Shown: positions 47,801 to 58,093 of the stretch, in pieces
Layout: every line of letters starts with the position of its first letter
Position numbering within the stretch: position 1 is the stretch's first letter
Assembly: GCF_020360975.1 (NCBI RefSeq)
Contig: NW_025408673.1
Coordinates: 3,348,001-3,412,000 of the forward strand
Source of the DNA: Hirsutella rhossiliensis
Taxonomy: Eukaryota > Ascomycota > Sordariomycetes > Hypocreales > Ophiocordycipitaceae
Direction of reading: 5' to 3'
DNA length: 64,000 nucleotides
The notes under the pieces: model-generated
What the model saw: only the letters and a program-made list of their open reading frames with translations
Told to the model about the DNA's origin: nothing
The model's database searches: none
Made by a program: the position numbers and the translations under genes

Positions 47801-48480
47801 GCAGCGGTCAGTGATGCGCATCTTCATCTCGGATCATACGTGGAAGGAGGCCCTGCCGACGGAGGAAGAGGCCATCATGATGCTGAACCAGGGCGACGAC
47901 AGCGCGATCCCGGTGCCGGCCGTCTTCATGTTCGTGCCGGGGATGCCGGTCGTCGTGAACCATAACACCCATCAGGGGCTAAAGCTGGTGAACGGCGCCG
48001 GCTACACGGCGCTGGAGGTCGTCCTCGACAAGTCGTACCCGGGGCATCGTATCACGGCAGACACGACGGTCCATTTCGGGCCGCCGGCGGGATAATGCTG
48101 GAGTCGGAGACGACGAACGACGTTCACTTCGTCGGGATGCCGCCAGGCACGGTCCTGTTGACGCCCATGACGGTCAAAATACAGTGCCAGCGAAAGAGGC
48201 CGTGGCAGCAGAACGACGTCAGCCGAAAGGGCCTGCCCTGTACGGCAGCCTTCGCGTGCACAGACTATAAAGTGCAGGGCAGGACGCTCGAGCGTGTAGC
48301 TCTGGAGCTGCGGGGAACGCGGACGTCAAACATCGACGGACGCGCCGTGTCCTCGCAGTGCGACCCGTACAGCCTGTACGTGCAGCTGTCTCGCTGCCCG
48401 ACGCTGGACGGCATTATGCTGGTCTCGAAATTGCGGAGAGGGACCTGGTGGGCAACAAGGTGCCAGACGAGATGACAGAC
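41845..48480 (+). CDS. Helitron Rep/helicase, unit 2, most complete copy
   Basis: Start ATG 41845 (MDEGPKRASG). Order: disordered N-terminus with an FRPIEAK module and a degenerate repeat tract (42161-42570); a Cys-rich zinc-like region (CRLCYRK, CRSCFPGGEPVSVCVECARC); HVKGHITVFPNNVQELARR; the Helitron-like N domain (FTLNPNDITNPVKLR); Rep with HUH box LHVHGLLWL (codons 44816-44842) and the tyrosine helix YRERIVRYVDSV; an intron at 44948-45020; QTTKQ-type linker; and the Pif1-like helicase with Walker A GGEGGTGKS (about 47031), Walker B VLVIDEVSML, FCGDFHQFRPV, TPLNRNRWNLN, and the C-terminal DYKVQGRT and YVQLSRCPTLDG. Frame breaks lie near 42900, 44100, 44605, 45200, 47000 and 48089. All catalytic boxes are present. 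It pairs divergently with the accessory gene. Confidence 0.87.
42161..42570 (+). repeat. Three degenerate tandem repeats in the Helitron N-terminal region
   Basis: Units begin at about 42161, 42311 and 42438 with ACAGG(A/G)T(C/T)GGCCGGCAA. They share GTCGTCAGG/CCGTCAGGAG, TCGGCCAATCC/CAGCCAACCC and a CAGTCATCCGGA(T/C) block. Period is 127-150 bp. They fall between the FRPI module and the Cys-rich region and expand the disordered N-terminus. Unit 1 has no such tract. Confidence 0.7.
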
Positions 48481-48574
48481 GCAGAAGCGAGGCTGGGCCA
48501 GCTGAGCGACAAGACTGTCCGCGAGGCCTCGGGATGGCTAGACGTTGATTCCCTGGACTCTAAAGGCACGGGCC

Positions 48575-48700
48575 TGGACGTGTAGCTATCGCGATGCCGG
48601 GCGCAGGGCGCTGGACGGCACCATGCTCGTGTCAGGGGTGCGGGAGAGGGTTTGGTCGGAAAAGGCCAAAAACCGGTTTCACGAGGAGCTGAGTCCTAGT
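48575..48700 (+). pseudogene. Third Helitron helicase C-terminal fragment
   Basis: GTAGCTATCGCGATGCC and GGACGGCACCATGCTCGTGTC repeat the block that encodes VQLSRCPTLDGIMLVS in unit 2 (48378-48430). They resemble unit 1 (39077-39140) more closely in the following GTGCGGGAGAG stretch. The fragment has no helicase body in front of it, so it is the tail of another Helitron fused behind unit 2. From 48700 to 49052 no gene is seen; a 20-bp near-repeat (TTCTCCAATCAGAAGCCAAG and its partner) lies at 48826-48868. Confidence 0.6.
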
Positions 48701-49052
48701 CGCGAGGTTAGGTCGCTGGCAGGACCGGAGAGGGCGAACTGCGCCGGAAGGCGAAACAAAAGGGCTAGGACGAAAAGGGGAAGTAATCATTAAGCGACCA
48801 AAGGGAAGCCGGGATTTAAAAGCTCTCCAATCAGCAGCCAAGATGGGTTCTCCAATCAGAAGCCAAGGGTTTCGAGGGTAAAGTAGGTTTGGGGGTTTTT
48901 GGGGTTTTTTTCGCGTCCAGAAGAGCCTTTTCGTTCCTCAAGGCAAAGAGGAAATAAATCAGCCAACAATCAGAGGCGGAGGATGTGGGGGTGAAGCAGT
49001 CTGGGGCCTTTTTTCCCCGCGCGCTAATGAAGTCCTTTCGTTCCTCAAGGCA

Positions 49053-50044
49053 CCTGGAACGACTCCACCACATGGACCTCTGTACGGGATGTCCCAAGAC
49101 GAACTTCTCGTCCTCCGGAAATTCCTTCAGGAAAACCTTGACAAGGGTTTTATACGCGCTAGCACCTCACCGGCGGCCTCGCCGGTGTTATTTGCAAAGC
49201 CAGGAGGGCCTTCGTTTTTGCGTGGACTACCGAGCTCTTAACGCGATAACCATCAAGAACCGCTACCCGCTACCGTTAATCCAGGAGACACTTTCTCAGC
49301 TAAGCCAAGCCAAGTATTTCACCAAACTCGATGTCGTCGCAGCGTTCAATCGAATACGCATCAAGGAGGGTCAGGAGTGGATGACGGCGTTCAACACAAG
49401 ATATGGTCTCTTCGAGAGCATGGTGATGCCTTTGGACTATCAAACGCCCCAGCTACCTTTCAAGCTCGAATCAACGAAGTCTTACGCCCATTCCTTGATA
49501 GATATTGCACAGCCTACATCGACGACATTCTCATCTACTCAGACGACCTCGCCACCCACAGACTCCACGTCAAATCAGTACTTCAAGCACTTGAAGCCGC
49601 AGGCCTACAACTTGACGTCAAGAAATGCGAATTTGAGACTACTGAAGTTAAATATCTGGGCATGATCATCTCAACCACTGGAGTACGGATGGACCCAGAG
49701 AAAGTCGACTGTCTCATCAACTGGGAGGCCCTATCAACGTCAAAGATGTTCAAGCCTTCTTAGGATTCTCGAATTTCTACAGACGGTTCATCAAGGGATT
49801 TTCACGCATCGTACGACCACTTGTTGCCCTGACACGGAAACTAGTCAAATGGAACTGGACTTCATCGTGCCAAGAAGCATTCGATATGCTCAAAAATAGC
49901 TTCACTTCAGCGCCAATCCTCAGACACTTCGACCCCGCAAGAGAAGTGTTTGTCGAATGCGACGCATCCGATTTTGTCTCTTCGGGCATCCTCTCCCAGG
50001 AAGATGATCAAGGAGTGCTACACCCAGTGGCTTTCATGTCCAAG
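49053..50044 (+). pseudogene. Outer Gypsy reverse transcriptase and start of RNase H
   Basis: Resumes the outer polyprotein with PPHGPLYGM in one frame. Then come [27 protein letters not shown], the catalytic [11 protein letters not shown] and KYLGMIIS. RNase H opens with FVECDASDF and HPVAFMSK at the edge of the inner element. Frame breaks near 49190, 49431 (T-run) and 49730 (C-run). Continues at 55866 after removal of the inner element and one copy of its 5-bp target. Confidence 0.88.
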
Positions 50045-50221
50045 TGTAAGGGGCTACGCCCCGATGTGTAGATCTGGCATGGCCAGACTAGTCACGTGCG
50101 AGCGCCACGGACACGACTCCTAAAGGGAGCGATGTAGACACGTCTCCCCTTTACACTCTTTGTAGCTCAATTTACATCAATTACGCCCAGCACCTGTGCC
50201 AACAGTGCTGACCCCGTAACA
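50045..50221 (+). repeat. Inner Gypsy 5' LTR
   Basis: 177 bp. Matches 55690-55865 apart from GGGG versus GGG near the start. It contains GGGGCTACGCCCC, a small perfect hairpin at its left end. Confidence 0.95.
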
Positions 50222-50248
50222 TATTGAGCTACCAGTTAACAAAAGACA

Positions 50249-50356
50249 GGACAGACAGAAGGACAGACAGAAGGACAGACAGCAGGACAGACAGCAGGAC
50301 AGACAGCAGGACAGACAGCAGGACAGTCAGCAGGACAGTCAGCAGGACAGACAGCA
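50249..50356 (+). repeat. Nine 12-bp tandem repeats in the inner Gypsy leader
   Basis: Nine units of GGACAGACAGCA with variants (GGACAGACAGAA twice at the start, GGACAGTCAGCA twice near the end), starting 28 bases after the 5' LTR. One frame reads as Arg-Thr-Asp-Ser repeats, but no good start and no domain support translation. The location fits a leader or packaging region. Confidence 0.9.
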
Positions 50357-50419
50357 AGACAGGCGATAGGCTAAACGACGAGACGGACGATCGATCGGAC
50401 GACGAGACGGACGAACAAG

Positions 50420-51830
50420 ATGGAGGACAATAGTAGTTATGCAGGGCACCGCGACCGGCGGCGCAACGAGCCGATGGAGGGAAGGAGCAAGAGCTCTTGC
50501 AGATCTTATCTGGGATCGCGGGAGACGAAGAACTGCGGAAGATGTTCACCGGGCTAGGCCTAGCAGCGCCACCGTTGACACCCAGCCCGGGGGTGCTCAG
50601 TACCCCGGCGATCTTACCCGTCGAACCGAGGCCGGAAGCAGCCCAGGAAATGGACCGTGGCAAGAAGCGCAAGCCGATGACTTGGCCGAAGTGGAACGGT
50701 CAACCCGAGTCCTTCCACTTCTACCTCGACCGTCTGGTATTTAAGTACAATACCGACGAAGAGGAGGGCCTAAACGGCAATAACAACGTCGTGTGGTACG
50801 AGATCCTGCAGACCTTGCCGGATCAGATGATGAGGAGAGTCGAGGGTTTTTGGAGGCAAGAGAGCGCGAAGGGCAACCCAGACCCCCGGAAATTCTTCTC
50901 GCACCTAGCCCAGACGTTCGGCAGCGTGCAGCAGACAGAGAGGGCGCAGGACAGGCTGCGCACCCTCATTCAACGAGACAGCCAAGAGTTTGGGAAGTTC
51001 CTCCTGAATTCGAGGAAACATTGACCAAAGCGGGCGGCGCGAGCTGGGATAATGCTTCCAAGCTCGCATGGCTACGGAACTCGATCTCTCCTGCTCTCCG
51101 TGAGCAACTAGTCCCGGTTATCATGCCGAAGGACTACAACGAGTACATCCAACGTCTACACCCGATTGCTTGGGCGTTCGAGCACACCGCGAAGTTTAAG
51201 GCGTTGCAGAGGAAGCAGGGCTCCCGCGGGCAACGTGACCAAGGGCAGGCATCAGGCATCGGCAACATCCAGGTCGCCGGTAACGACAACACCCCGGCAC
51301 CGTCAGCAACGTTACCCGCCGAGCAGAACGCACGTGACGCACGCGACCATGACGGCGACGTAATAATGACGGTTACACGCACTCAGGGGCAGGGTCAGAG
51401 AGGACGGGCGAACGGCCAGGGGTCAAGTGGAACGAGCAAGACGGTTCGCTTCCAGCCTAGGTCAGGACGGAAGCAACGGGCGAGGTGGGTATCCGAGGAC
51501 GAACGGAATAAACGCCGTGACGAGGGTCGTTGTCTCCGCTGCGGCGACAACACCCATTTCATTGCCGCTTGCCCCTACTCGCCAGGACAGGACCCTAGCC
51601 GGTCGAGGGATGTAAAGTCCGCACCGCTAGGATCATGCCCTTGCTGGAAGATGATGGTAACGACTCTAGTGAGGAAGAGTCAGGACTTAGCGAGACCCCA
51701 TCCTCTCGGGAAATGCGTAGCCTCGAAACAAAGACGGGTCTCGAGGCCAAAGAACGGAGCAGTGGCAAAGAAGAGAAGTTCTCAGGAAAATGGAAGTTGG
51801 TCCTACAATAATTCGAAGCATTATCAATAG
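50420..51830 (+). pseudogene. Inner Gypsy Gag with zinc knuckle
   Basis: ATG 50420 begins the frame region; the capsid-like part is read from about 50480 (LLQILSGIAGDEELRKMF), with WPKWNGQPESFHFYLDRL and LRTLIQRDSQEFGKFL. After a frame break near 51020 it continues with LAWLRNSISPALREQL and ends in a basic region and the CCHC knuckle CLRCGDNTHFIAAC (about 51532-51573). Length about 400 residues, normal for chromovirus Gag. Confidence 0.83.
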
Positions 51831-51834
51831 GACC

Positions 51835-54800
51835 AATCTCTTCTCCTCACTCGTAGACGAGGATGCCAGTGCTACGCCGCGGTTGACGAAGAAGTCGTCG
51901 AAAAGTTGGAAGTTCCTATAGTGGAAATAGCACCGCGAGCTATTACAGGAGCATCAGGGGCAATGGAAGGAGCAACGATTAGGGGCCTCGTATGGCTATC
52001 AATGGAGGTCAACGGCCACATACAGACGATCTGTGCCTACGTGGTGCCCCGATTGGAATTCCCCCTAATCCTAGGAAAACCCTGGTTATGCCACACAAAG
52101 TCGTACTCAGTGCCCCACGAGAAACGACTATGGCATGAACCTACACAAGACTGGGTAGATCACCTCGGGGAAGGAGAATATTCTGCGAAAGCCAAGGAGT
52201 TCGAAGAAGCAAAGCACGTACTAGCCAGTACCTTTGTGGGTTACTTTGAAAGGATCCGCAAGCAGGAAGGAAGAGAGGCAGCTGCCACGGCGATTTTCGC
52301 TATCAGCATGAAGGATATCGAAAGGGCGTTATCACCAAAGAAACCCATGTCAGAAGCAGAGCTACGCCGAACGATACCCCAGCGGTTCCACGATTTACTG
52401 CCTCTATTTATGAAGAAGGAAGCTGATAAGCTGAATCCTCATAAGCCAGGCATAGACCACGAAATCAGAATCAAGGAGGACCCGAATGGCCAGCAGTTAC
52501 CACTACCGTATGGAGCACTATACGGTATGTCACGAGAGGAACTCCTGGTTCTTAAGAAGACTCTACGAGACCTAGTGGATAAAGGATTTATCCGTGCAAG
52601 CAGTTCAGAAGCAGCAGCTCCAGTCCTGTTTGTGAGGAAACCAGGTGGCGGGCTGCGATTCTGTTGTGACTACAGAGCGTTGAACGCAATCACTAAGTCG
52701 GACCGTTACCCTTCCTCTAATAGGGACACACTTCGCAACCTAAAAGATGCGAAGTGGTTCACTAAGGTCGACGTGGTACAAGCGTTCCATAAAGTACGGG
52801 TTGCAGAAGGAGACGAGTGGAAGACAGCGTTCCGCACCCGGTACGGTCTCTTCGAATGGATGGTTACCCGTTCGGGCTAAGTGGCGCGCCAGCAACCTTC
52901 CAGCGGTATATTAACGGTATCCTACGAGACTACCTCGACGAGTTCGCCTCTGCTTATATGGACGATATACTTATCTATTCGAGCGGGAGCAGAGAAGACC
53001 ATTTCCGGAAGGTACGGTTAGTTTTAGAACGCCTCGCCGAGCATGGACTACACCTAGACCCGGAGAAATGCGAATTTGGAGTCAAGCGGATTAAGTACCT
53101 AGGATTCATTATTCACGCAGGAATTGGCATTCAGGCAGATCCCGACAAGATACGAGCAATAGTCGAGTGGGCAGTCCCCGTTACCCAGAAGGGGGTGCGC
53201 AGTTTTCTAGGATTCGTTAACTACTACCGGATATTTATACCGCAAGCCTCGGAAATAACTGCACCCCTAACAGCACTAACAGGAAAGGGGACTAAGTTCA
53301 AGTGGACGGACGAGCACGATATGGCGTTCCAGACACTAAAGACGCTATTTACGAACGCCCCTATTCTTACTCAATGGGATTTCGAGAGGCCAACCTTCGT
53401 AGAAGCAGACTGTAGCGGCTGGGCGCTTGGGGGCACACTTACGCAGGAAGTCGACGGACAACGCAAGCCAGTAGCGTTCCACTCGCAGAAGCTATCACCG
53501 GCTGAGCGCAACTACCCAATCCATGATAAGGAAATGCTCGCTATTATTCGTTGTCTCGAACAATGGTCAGCCGAGCTACGAAGCTGTGATAACTTCGTTA
53601 TCCTTACCGACCATAAGAACCTCGAGTATTTCATGACGCGCCAACAGCTCTCGGAAAGGCAGGCACGTTGGGCTGAATATCTCTCGCGTTTTAACTTCCA
53701 GCTCCAGTACCGTCCGGGACGGGAAGCAGTGGTGCCAGACGCGCTCTCGCCGCGAACAGGACCGACCAAACGAAGCGGATCACGAAGCACGAGATATGCA
53801 GCTTATTCCAGAAGCAGCCCTACGTACCTACGTCGGAGTAACGTCGACTCAAGCGGGAGAAGGCGAAGAAGAACACACGGTTTTCCACGACCCAGAGCTA
53901 CAACAATTATGGCAGCAAACGGCAAACCAGGATCCAGTCTTTACAAGCGTTTATAACGCGGTACGAAACGGATCTCGGTCCTCGACCCCAAGCTTAAGCT
54001 GAAGGTACAAGTCGCCGAGTGCTTTATTGATCCTCGGGGGCACCTACGACTACGTGGCCGCTTATGGGTGCCAGGCGCACCGATCACGACAGAAGCAGCA
54101 GCCAAGGCAGCACCGCTAGAGCAGGAGTCGCTAAACGAATTACGGGGCTCCTTAATCCAGAAGGTTCATGACTCCCATGTAGTAGGCCACCCGGGACGGA
54201 AGGGACGATAGAAGCCGTATCCAGGGACTTCTACTGGCCGCTAATGCAACAGCATATCCGACGTTTCTTGCGTAACTGCGATGTCTGCGGCCGTACGAAG
54301 ATATGGCGCGAGCATAAAGGGGTCTACTTAGACCGCTACCCGTACCGGACCGCTTCTTCCGCCAGATACAGATGGACTTTATTACGGACCTCCCCGCGAA
54401 CGGTAACCGCTGCCTCTGGGTTATCAAGGACCGGCTAAGTAAGGAAGTTATACTCGAACCGATGCCAACGATGGAAGCGGAAGCATGTGCAGAGCGTTTT
54501 CTATGGTGCTTCGCCCGCTACCACTGGTGGCCCGACGCTATAACGAGCGATAGGGGCTCGAATTGGGTAGGCCGCTTTTGGAGGCACATGTGCAAGTTAC
54601 TGGGGATCGACCAGCAGCTAAGCACGGCGTACCACCCCCAAACCGACGGAGGCCCTGAGAGGATGAACCAAGAAGTACAGGCATACCTCCGCGCCGTGAT
54701 TAACCAGAACCAGAACGACTGGGATAAGTGGGTTCCCGCGGCTCAGATGGCGTTAAACGGTCGGGTCAATACCTCTATAGGGATGTCCCCATTCTTCGCT

Positions 54801-55580
54801 ATACACGGCTATGAGCCGAAGTCACCAGTTCCTCGTTACGGAAGCATATGCGGAAGAGTATCCTCAGCATTCGCCAGAAACCAGGGCAAAGAAATTTGTT
54901 ACCAAACTACAACAGATTACGGACCTCTGCCAAGCATCAATGGCGACAGCTACGCAGCAACAAGAACGCTTCGCTAACAGACGACGGAACGCGGCAGAAC
55001 GCTTCGAAGTAGGCGATAAGGTTTGGCTTGACTTACGGAACTACGCGTCAGAGCGACCTAAGAAGAAGTTCGACTGGCTGCACGCTAAGTATACGATAAG
55101 CAAGGTACTCGACCCGTACACGGTTGAACTAGCAGACCTCCCGAGGGGCTGCTATAATAGGTTCCACGTCGACCAACTCCGGAGAGCGGGGACGGACCCA
55201 ATGCCTGGTCAGCAACGCACAGACGCTCAACCCCATCTATCCAAGTAGACGGGGAGGCTCACCAAGTAGTAGAGGAAATACTATGCGCTAGGTGGAAGAG
55301 AACCGGCCGCGGCCGTAGGCGGAAGTCCTTGTACGCTGGCAAGGTTGGCAAGACCCGACCTGGACCTCTTTAGACAATATGCAACAGACAGCGGCCTTGG
55401 ATAAGTACGAACAGAGATACGGCCCGGCTCTCGAAAACGATGGACCATACCAGCACCGACGAGTGGCAACGGAAGCACAGCCGGCCCAAATCCAGGGGCA
55501 AGTCGAAGGAATACAACCACAGCTGCAGATACAGGGCAAGAGAATACGCGGACCACTACGGGCTAGGACTAATGGCGACG
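51835..55580 (+). pseudogene. Inner Gypsy Pol with C-terminal chromodomain
   Basis: Protease-like strand FPLILGKPWL. The reverse transcriptase has [37 protein letters not shown] and the catalytic YMDDILIYS. RNase H has FVEADCSGWALGG, NYPIHDKEMLAI and LTDHKNLEYF. The integrase zinc site is HVVGHPG-like and FLRNCDVCGRTK; its core has MDFITDLP, ITSDRGSNW, TAYHPQTDGGPERMNQ. Then GDKVWLDLRNY, and a chromodomain read from VVEEILCAR to WQGW and TWTSLDNM (about 55265-55380). Frame breaks near 52868 (C-run), 53760, 54180, 54350, 54830 and 55328. The chromodomain likely targets integration to marked chromatin, as in other chromoviruses. Confidence 0.88.
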
Positions 55581-55689
55581 CCCCGTCGATAGTAACGGCA
55601 CCAGACCCTATAGACGACGGCCCTACGATCGTTGTAGAGGGACCAGGAACAGGAAAAAGGCACCAGCGCCAGAGAGGAGTAGGGGCTAA

Positions 55690-55865
55690 TGTAAGGGCTA
55701 CGCCCCGATGTGTAGATCTGGCATGGCCAGACTAGTCACGTGCGAGCGCCACGGACACGACTCCTAAAGGGAGCGATGTAGACACGTCTCCCCTTTACAC
55801 TCTTTGTAGCTCAATTTACATCAATTACGCCCAGCACCTGTGCCAACAGTGCTGACCCCGTAACA
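55690..55865 (+). repeat. Inner Gypsy 3' LTR
   Basis: 176 bp partner of 50045-50221, followed by the CCAAG target copy. Confidence 0.95.
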
Positions 55866-57918
55866 CCAAGAAGCACGACCCCGCTGAGTGCAATTACGAG
55901 ATCTATGACAAAGAACTTTTGGCTATTGTACGCTGCTTCGAATGCTGGAGACCCGAACTCCAAGGCACGCACCACCAGATTACAGTCATCACTGACCATG
56001 CCAACCTTCGATATTTCATGACAACCAAGCAACTTTCAAGACGACAAGTCAGGTGGAGCGAATTCCTATCACAGTTCCAATTCGCTATCAAGTCAGTGCC
56101 TGGGAAAGAGAACGGAAAACCTGACTCACTCACACGAAGATCACAAGACTTGCCGAAAGATGAAAATGACGACCGCATCCAGTACCAACAACAGTCGCTG
56201 CTTAAGCCTTGCAACGTAGACTCCTCCGTACAAGAACAACTAAAGCTTGACCCCGAGCTCTCAGAACTCTTTGCCAATCTCTCCTGGGAACAAGAAATTG
56301 CACTATGTCCCGCCATTCTTGACGAAATTCAGCCAGAACCAATCAACCACAGAATCACAAGACTTCTAGACAAGGGCTATGAGGAGGACGAATGGTGGAT
56401 GAAAATCAGGGACGAGATGCTCAAACCCCATGGCACTCCTCACTGAAGGAAGTTTCTATCGGAATGCATGATAAACGAAGGCCGATTATATTTCCGAGAG
56501 GCTATACGTACCCGCAGGCGAACTACGGACCCTTCTCACTCAACTCGCCCACGACAGCGTCGAATCAGGCCACCCGGGAAAAACAAGCTATACGAACTCA
56601 TTTCACGCTCTTATTGGTGGCCAAGGCTTAGCGCCGATACGAAACAATTCACACGCAATTGCCACGGATGCCTGAGGAACAAGACCTCCCGGTTACGGTA
56701 CCAGGGGACGTTGAAACCGCTCCCAGTTCCCTTGCAAAGATGGAGGGACTTGTCCGTTGACTTCATTGGCCCAATTCAGCGCACAGCTCGTGGATTCAAC
56801 GCAATCATGGTGGTAGTCGATAGGCTGTCAAAGGACAGACATTTCACGCCTTGCAAGACCGACATGAAAGCACATGACTTGGCAACGCTCTTCGTACGAG
56901 ATGTCTGGAAACTCCATGGACTACCGGATTCAATCGTATCTGATAGAGGACCACTGTTTGTCTCGGAATTCTGGAAAGCGGTTTGCCACCGCCTACAGAT
57001 CAATATCAGCCTCTCACAGCATATCACCCCGAAACTGACGGCCAGACGGAAAACGCTAACTCATTTCTCGAACAATACCTTCGCCAGTATGTTAGCTTTG
57101 CTCAGGACGACTGGGACGAGTGGCTCCCATTGGCCGAATTCGCAGCCCGTAACGTTGTTAGCGATTCAACGGGAATGTCTCCATTTTTTGCGAACACAGG
57201 CTACCACCCCCGAATGAGCTTTGGTCCCCCTCGCGCAATACCACTCGCGGCATCCAAAGACCTGGCAGAACGCTGCAACGAGGGGAACGAATTTGTCGCC
57301 AAGATGCAAGAAATCACTGATCTACTTCGGACAAACCTGCTCTCAGCTCAAGCCTCACAAGAACAGTTCGCCAACGCAAATAGATCACCGGCGCCAGCGT
57401 ACCGAGTTGGAGACATGGTGCTACTTAGCACACGCAACATCGATTCGGCCAGACCCATCCCCAAACTAGATCATAAGTTCATTGGCCCTTTTCGAATCGA
57501 GCGCGTGCTCAACCCTCACTCCTACCAACTGAAGTTGCCACATGAATTAGACTCAATTCACAATTCATTCCACGCCAACCTCCTACGACCGTCACCAAAC
57601 GACCCGCTCCCCGGCCAATACAACACACCGCCCCCACCAATAACGCTAGATGCAAAGGGGGAGAAACTCTGGGCGATTGAAGCAATACTGGACTCGAAAC
57701 GCACAAAACAGAAAGGCTTCCAGTACCATATACTATGGAGAGGCTTCGACCTTGAGCAGGCAACATGGGAACCACTACAGAACGTCGTCAACGCTCACAT
57801 CGCCATCAGAGACTTCGAGAAGCACAGCAAAAACAAACCCAGACCCACGAAACAAGAAGTGCAAAATGCTCGCCTACAGGCTCAGCAAGACGTGGAAGAA
57901 TCAGAAGCGATGGAGTAA
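55866..57918 (+). pseudogene. Outer Gypsy RNase H, integrase and chromodomain
   Basis: Continues the outer polyprotein: [18 protein letters not shown] and [10 protein letters not shown] (RNase H); an integrase zinc site with CHGCLRNKTSR; the core with VDFIGPIQRT, DRLSKDRHF, VSDRGPLFVS and YHPETDGQTENAN; then a GPFRIERVLNPHSYQL block, HNSFHANLLRPS, and a chromodomain AIEAILDSKRTKQKGFQYH, ILWRGFDLEQATWEPLQNV ending at 57918. Frame breaks near 56450 and 57020. The chromodomain keeps the aromatic Tyr/Trp positions of the methyl-lysine cage better than the inner element's. Confidence 0.88.
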
Positions 57919-57930
57919 GGGAGGCCCATG

Positions 57931-58093
57931 TGTGAGGAACGATCATGTGACTTTCATACTTTATGAAATGTCTCACTTTGATTCATGTAAATAGCGAAAG
58001 TCAGAGTCTTCCTTAGGAACCTCCTTCTCTCTTCGTAGACAATCACCTTACCCAAGTCGCACCCGACCTTGTTCGTGCACTTGTACCGTCACA
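57931..58093 (+). repeat. Outer Gypsy 3' LTR
   Basis: 163 bp partner of 26466-26629. A purine tract precedes it (AAGGGAGG). It is followed in frame by Copia gag codons. Confidence 0.93.

Larger units (their letters stand above)
28951..49052 (+). mobile_element. Block of two Helitron units inside the outer Gypsy
   Basis: The Gypsy coding sequence is lost after about 28940 and resumes at about 49053 with the PPHGPLYGM block. In between lie two units in the same order: unit 1 = accessory gene on minus (29454-30792) and Rep/helicase on plus (32177-39280); unit 2 = accessory gene (about 39780-41135) and Rep/helicase (41845-48480). A partial third Rep/helicase end lies at about 48575. The exact Helitron ends are not resolved. 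A possible 3' end is CTAA at 49024-49027 followed by T, after a weak GGGG/CCCC stem (49003-49018). A 5' TC end next to A was not found. Confidence in content is high, in borders low. Confidence 0.75.
50045..55865 (+). mobile_element. Inner Gypsy chromovirus with 5-bp target duplication
   Basis: LTRs at 50045-50221 and 55690-55865 (TGTAAGGG...CCGTAACA) are identical except for one G in a G-run. The target duplication CCAAG lies at 50040-50044 and 55866-55870, inside the outer element's RNase H codons. All expected domains are present in order: gag with zinc knuckle, protease, reverse transcriptase, RNase H, integrase and chromodomain. The insertion is recent. Confidence 0.96.
26466..58093 (+). 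mobile_element. Outer Gypsy chromovirus, split by two nested insertions
   Basis: LTRs at 26466-26629 and 57931-58093 start TGTGAGG and end CCGTCACA. They are identical except for one G in a G-run at the fifth to seventh base. The body order is gag-protease (26781-about 28950), reverse transcriptase start to RNase H start (about 49053-50044), and RNase H, integrase and chromodomain (55866-57918), with a purine-rich tract before the right LTR. The first gap holds the Helitron block and the second the inner Gypsy. There is no target duplication: left flank GAACC, right flank TCAAT. The left flank is an unknown gene's exon and the right flank is Copia gag. Confidence 0.88.

Noticed and set aside
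49003..49027. Certain Helitron 3' terminus at CTAA
   Set aside because: The preceding stem is only four G-C pairs and no matching end was found in unit 1; kept only as a possibility.
50229..50672. 147-codon minus-strand frame over the 12-bp repeats
   Set aside because: Arises from the tandem tract (repeated Ser-Val-Leu-Leu); no other support.
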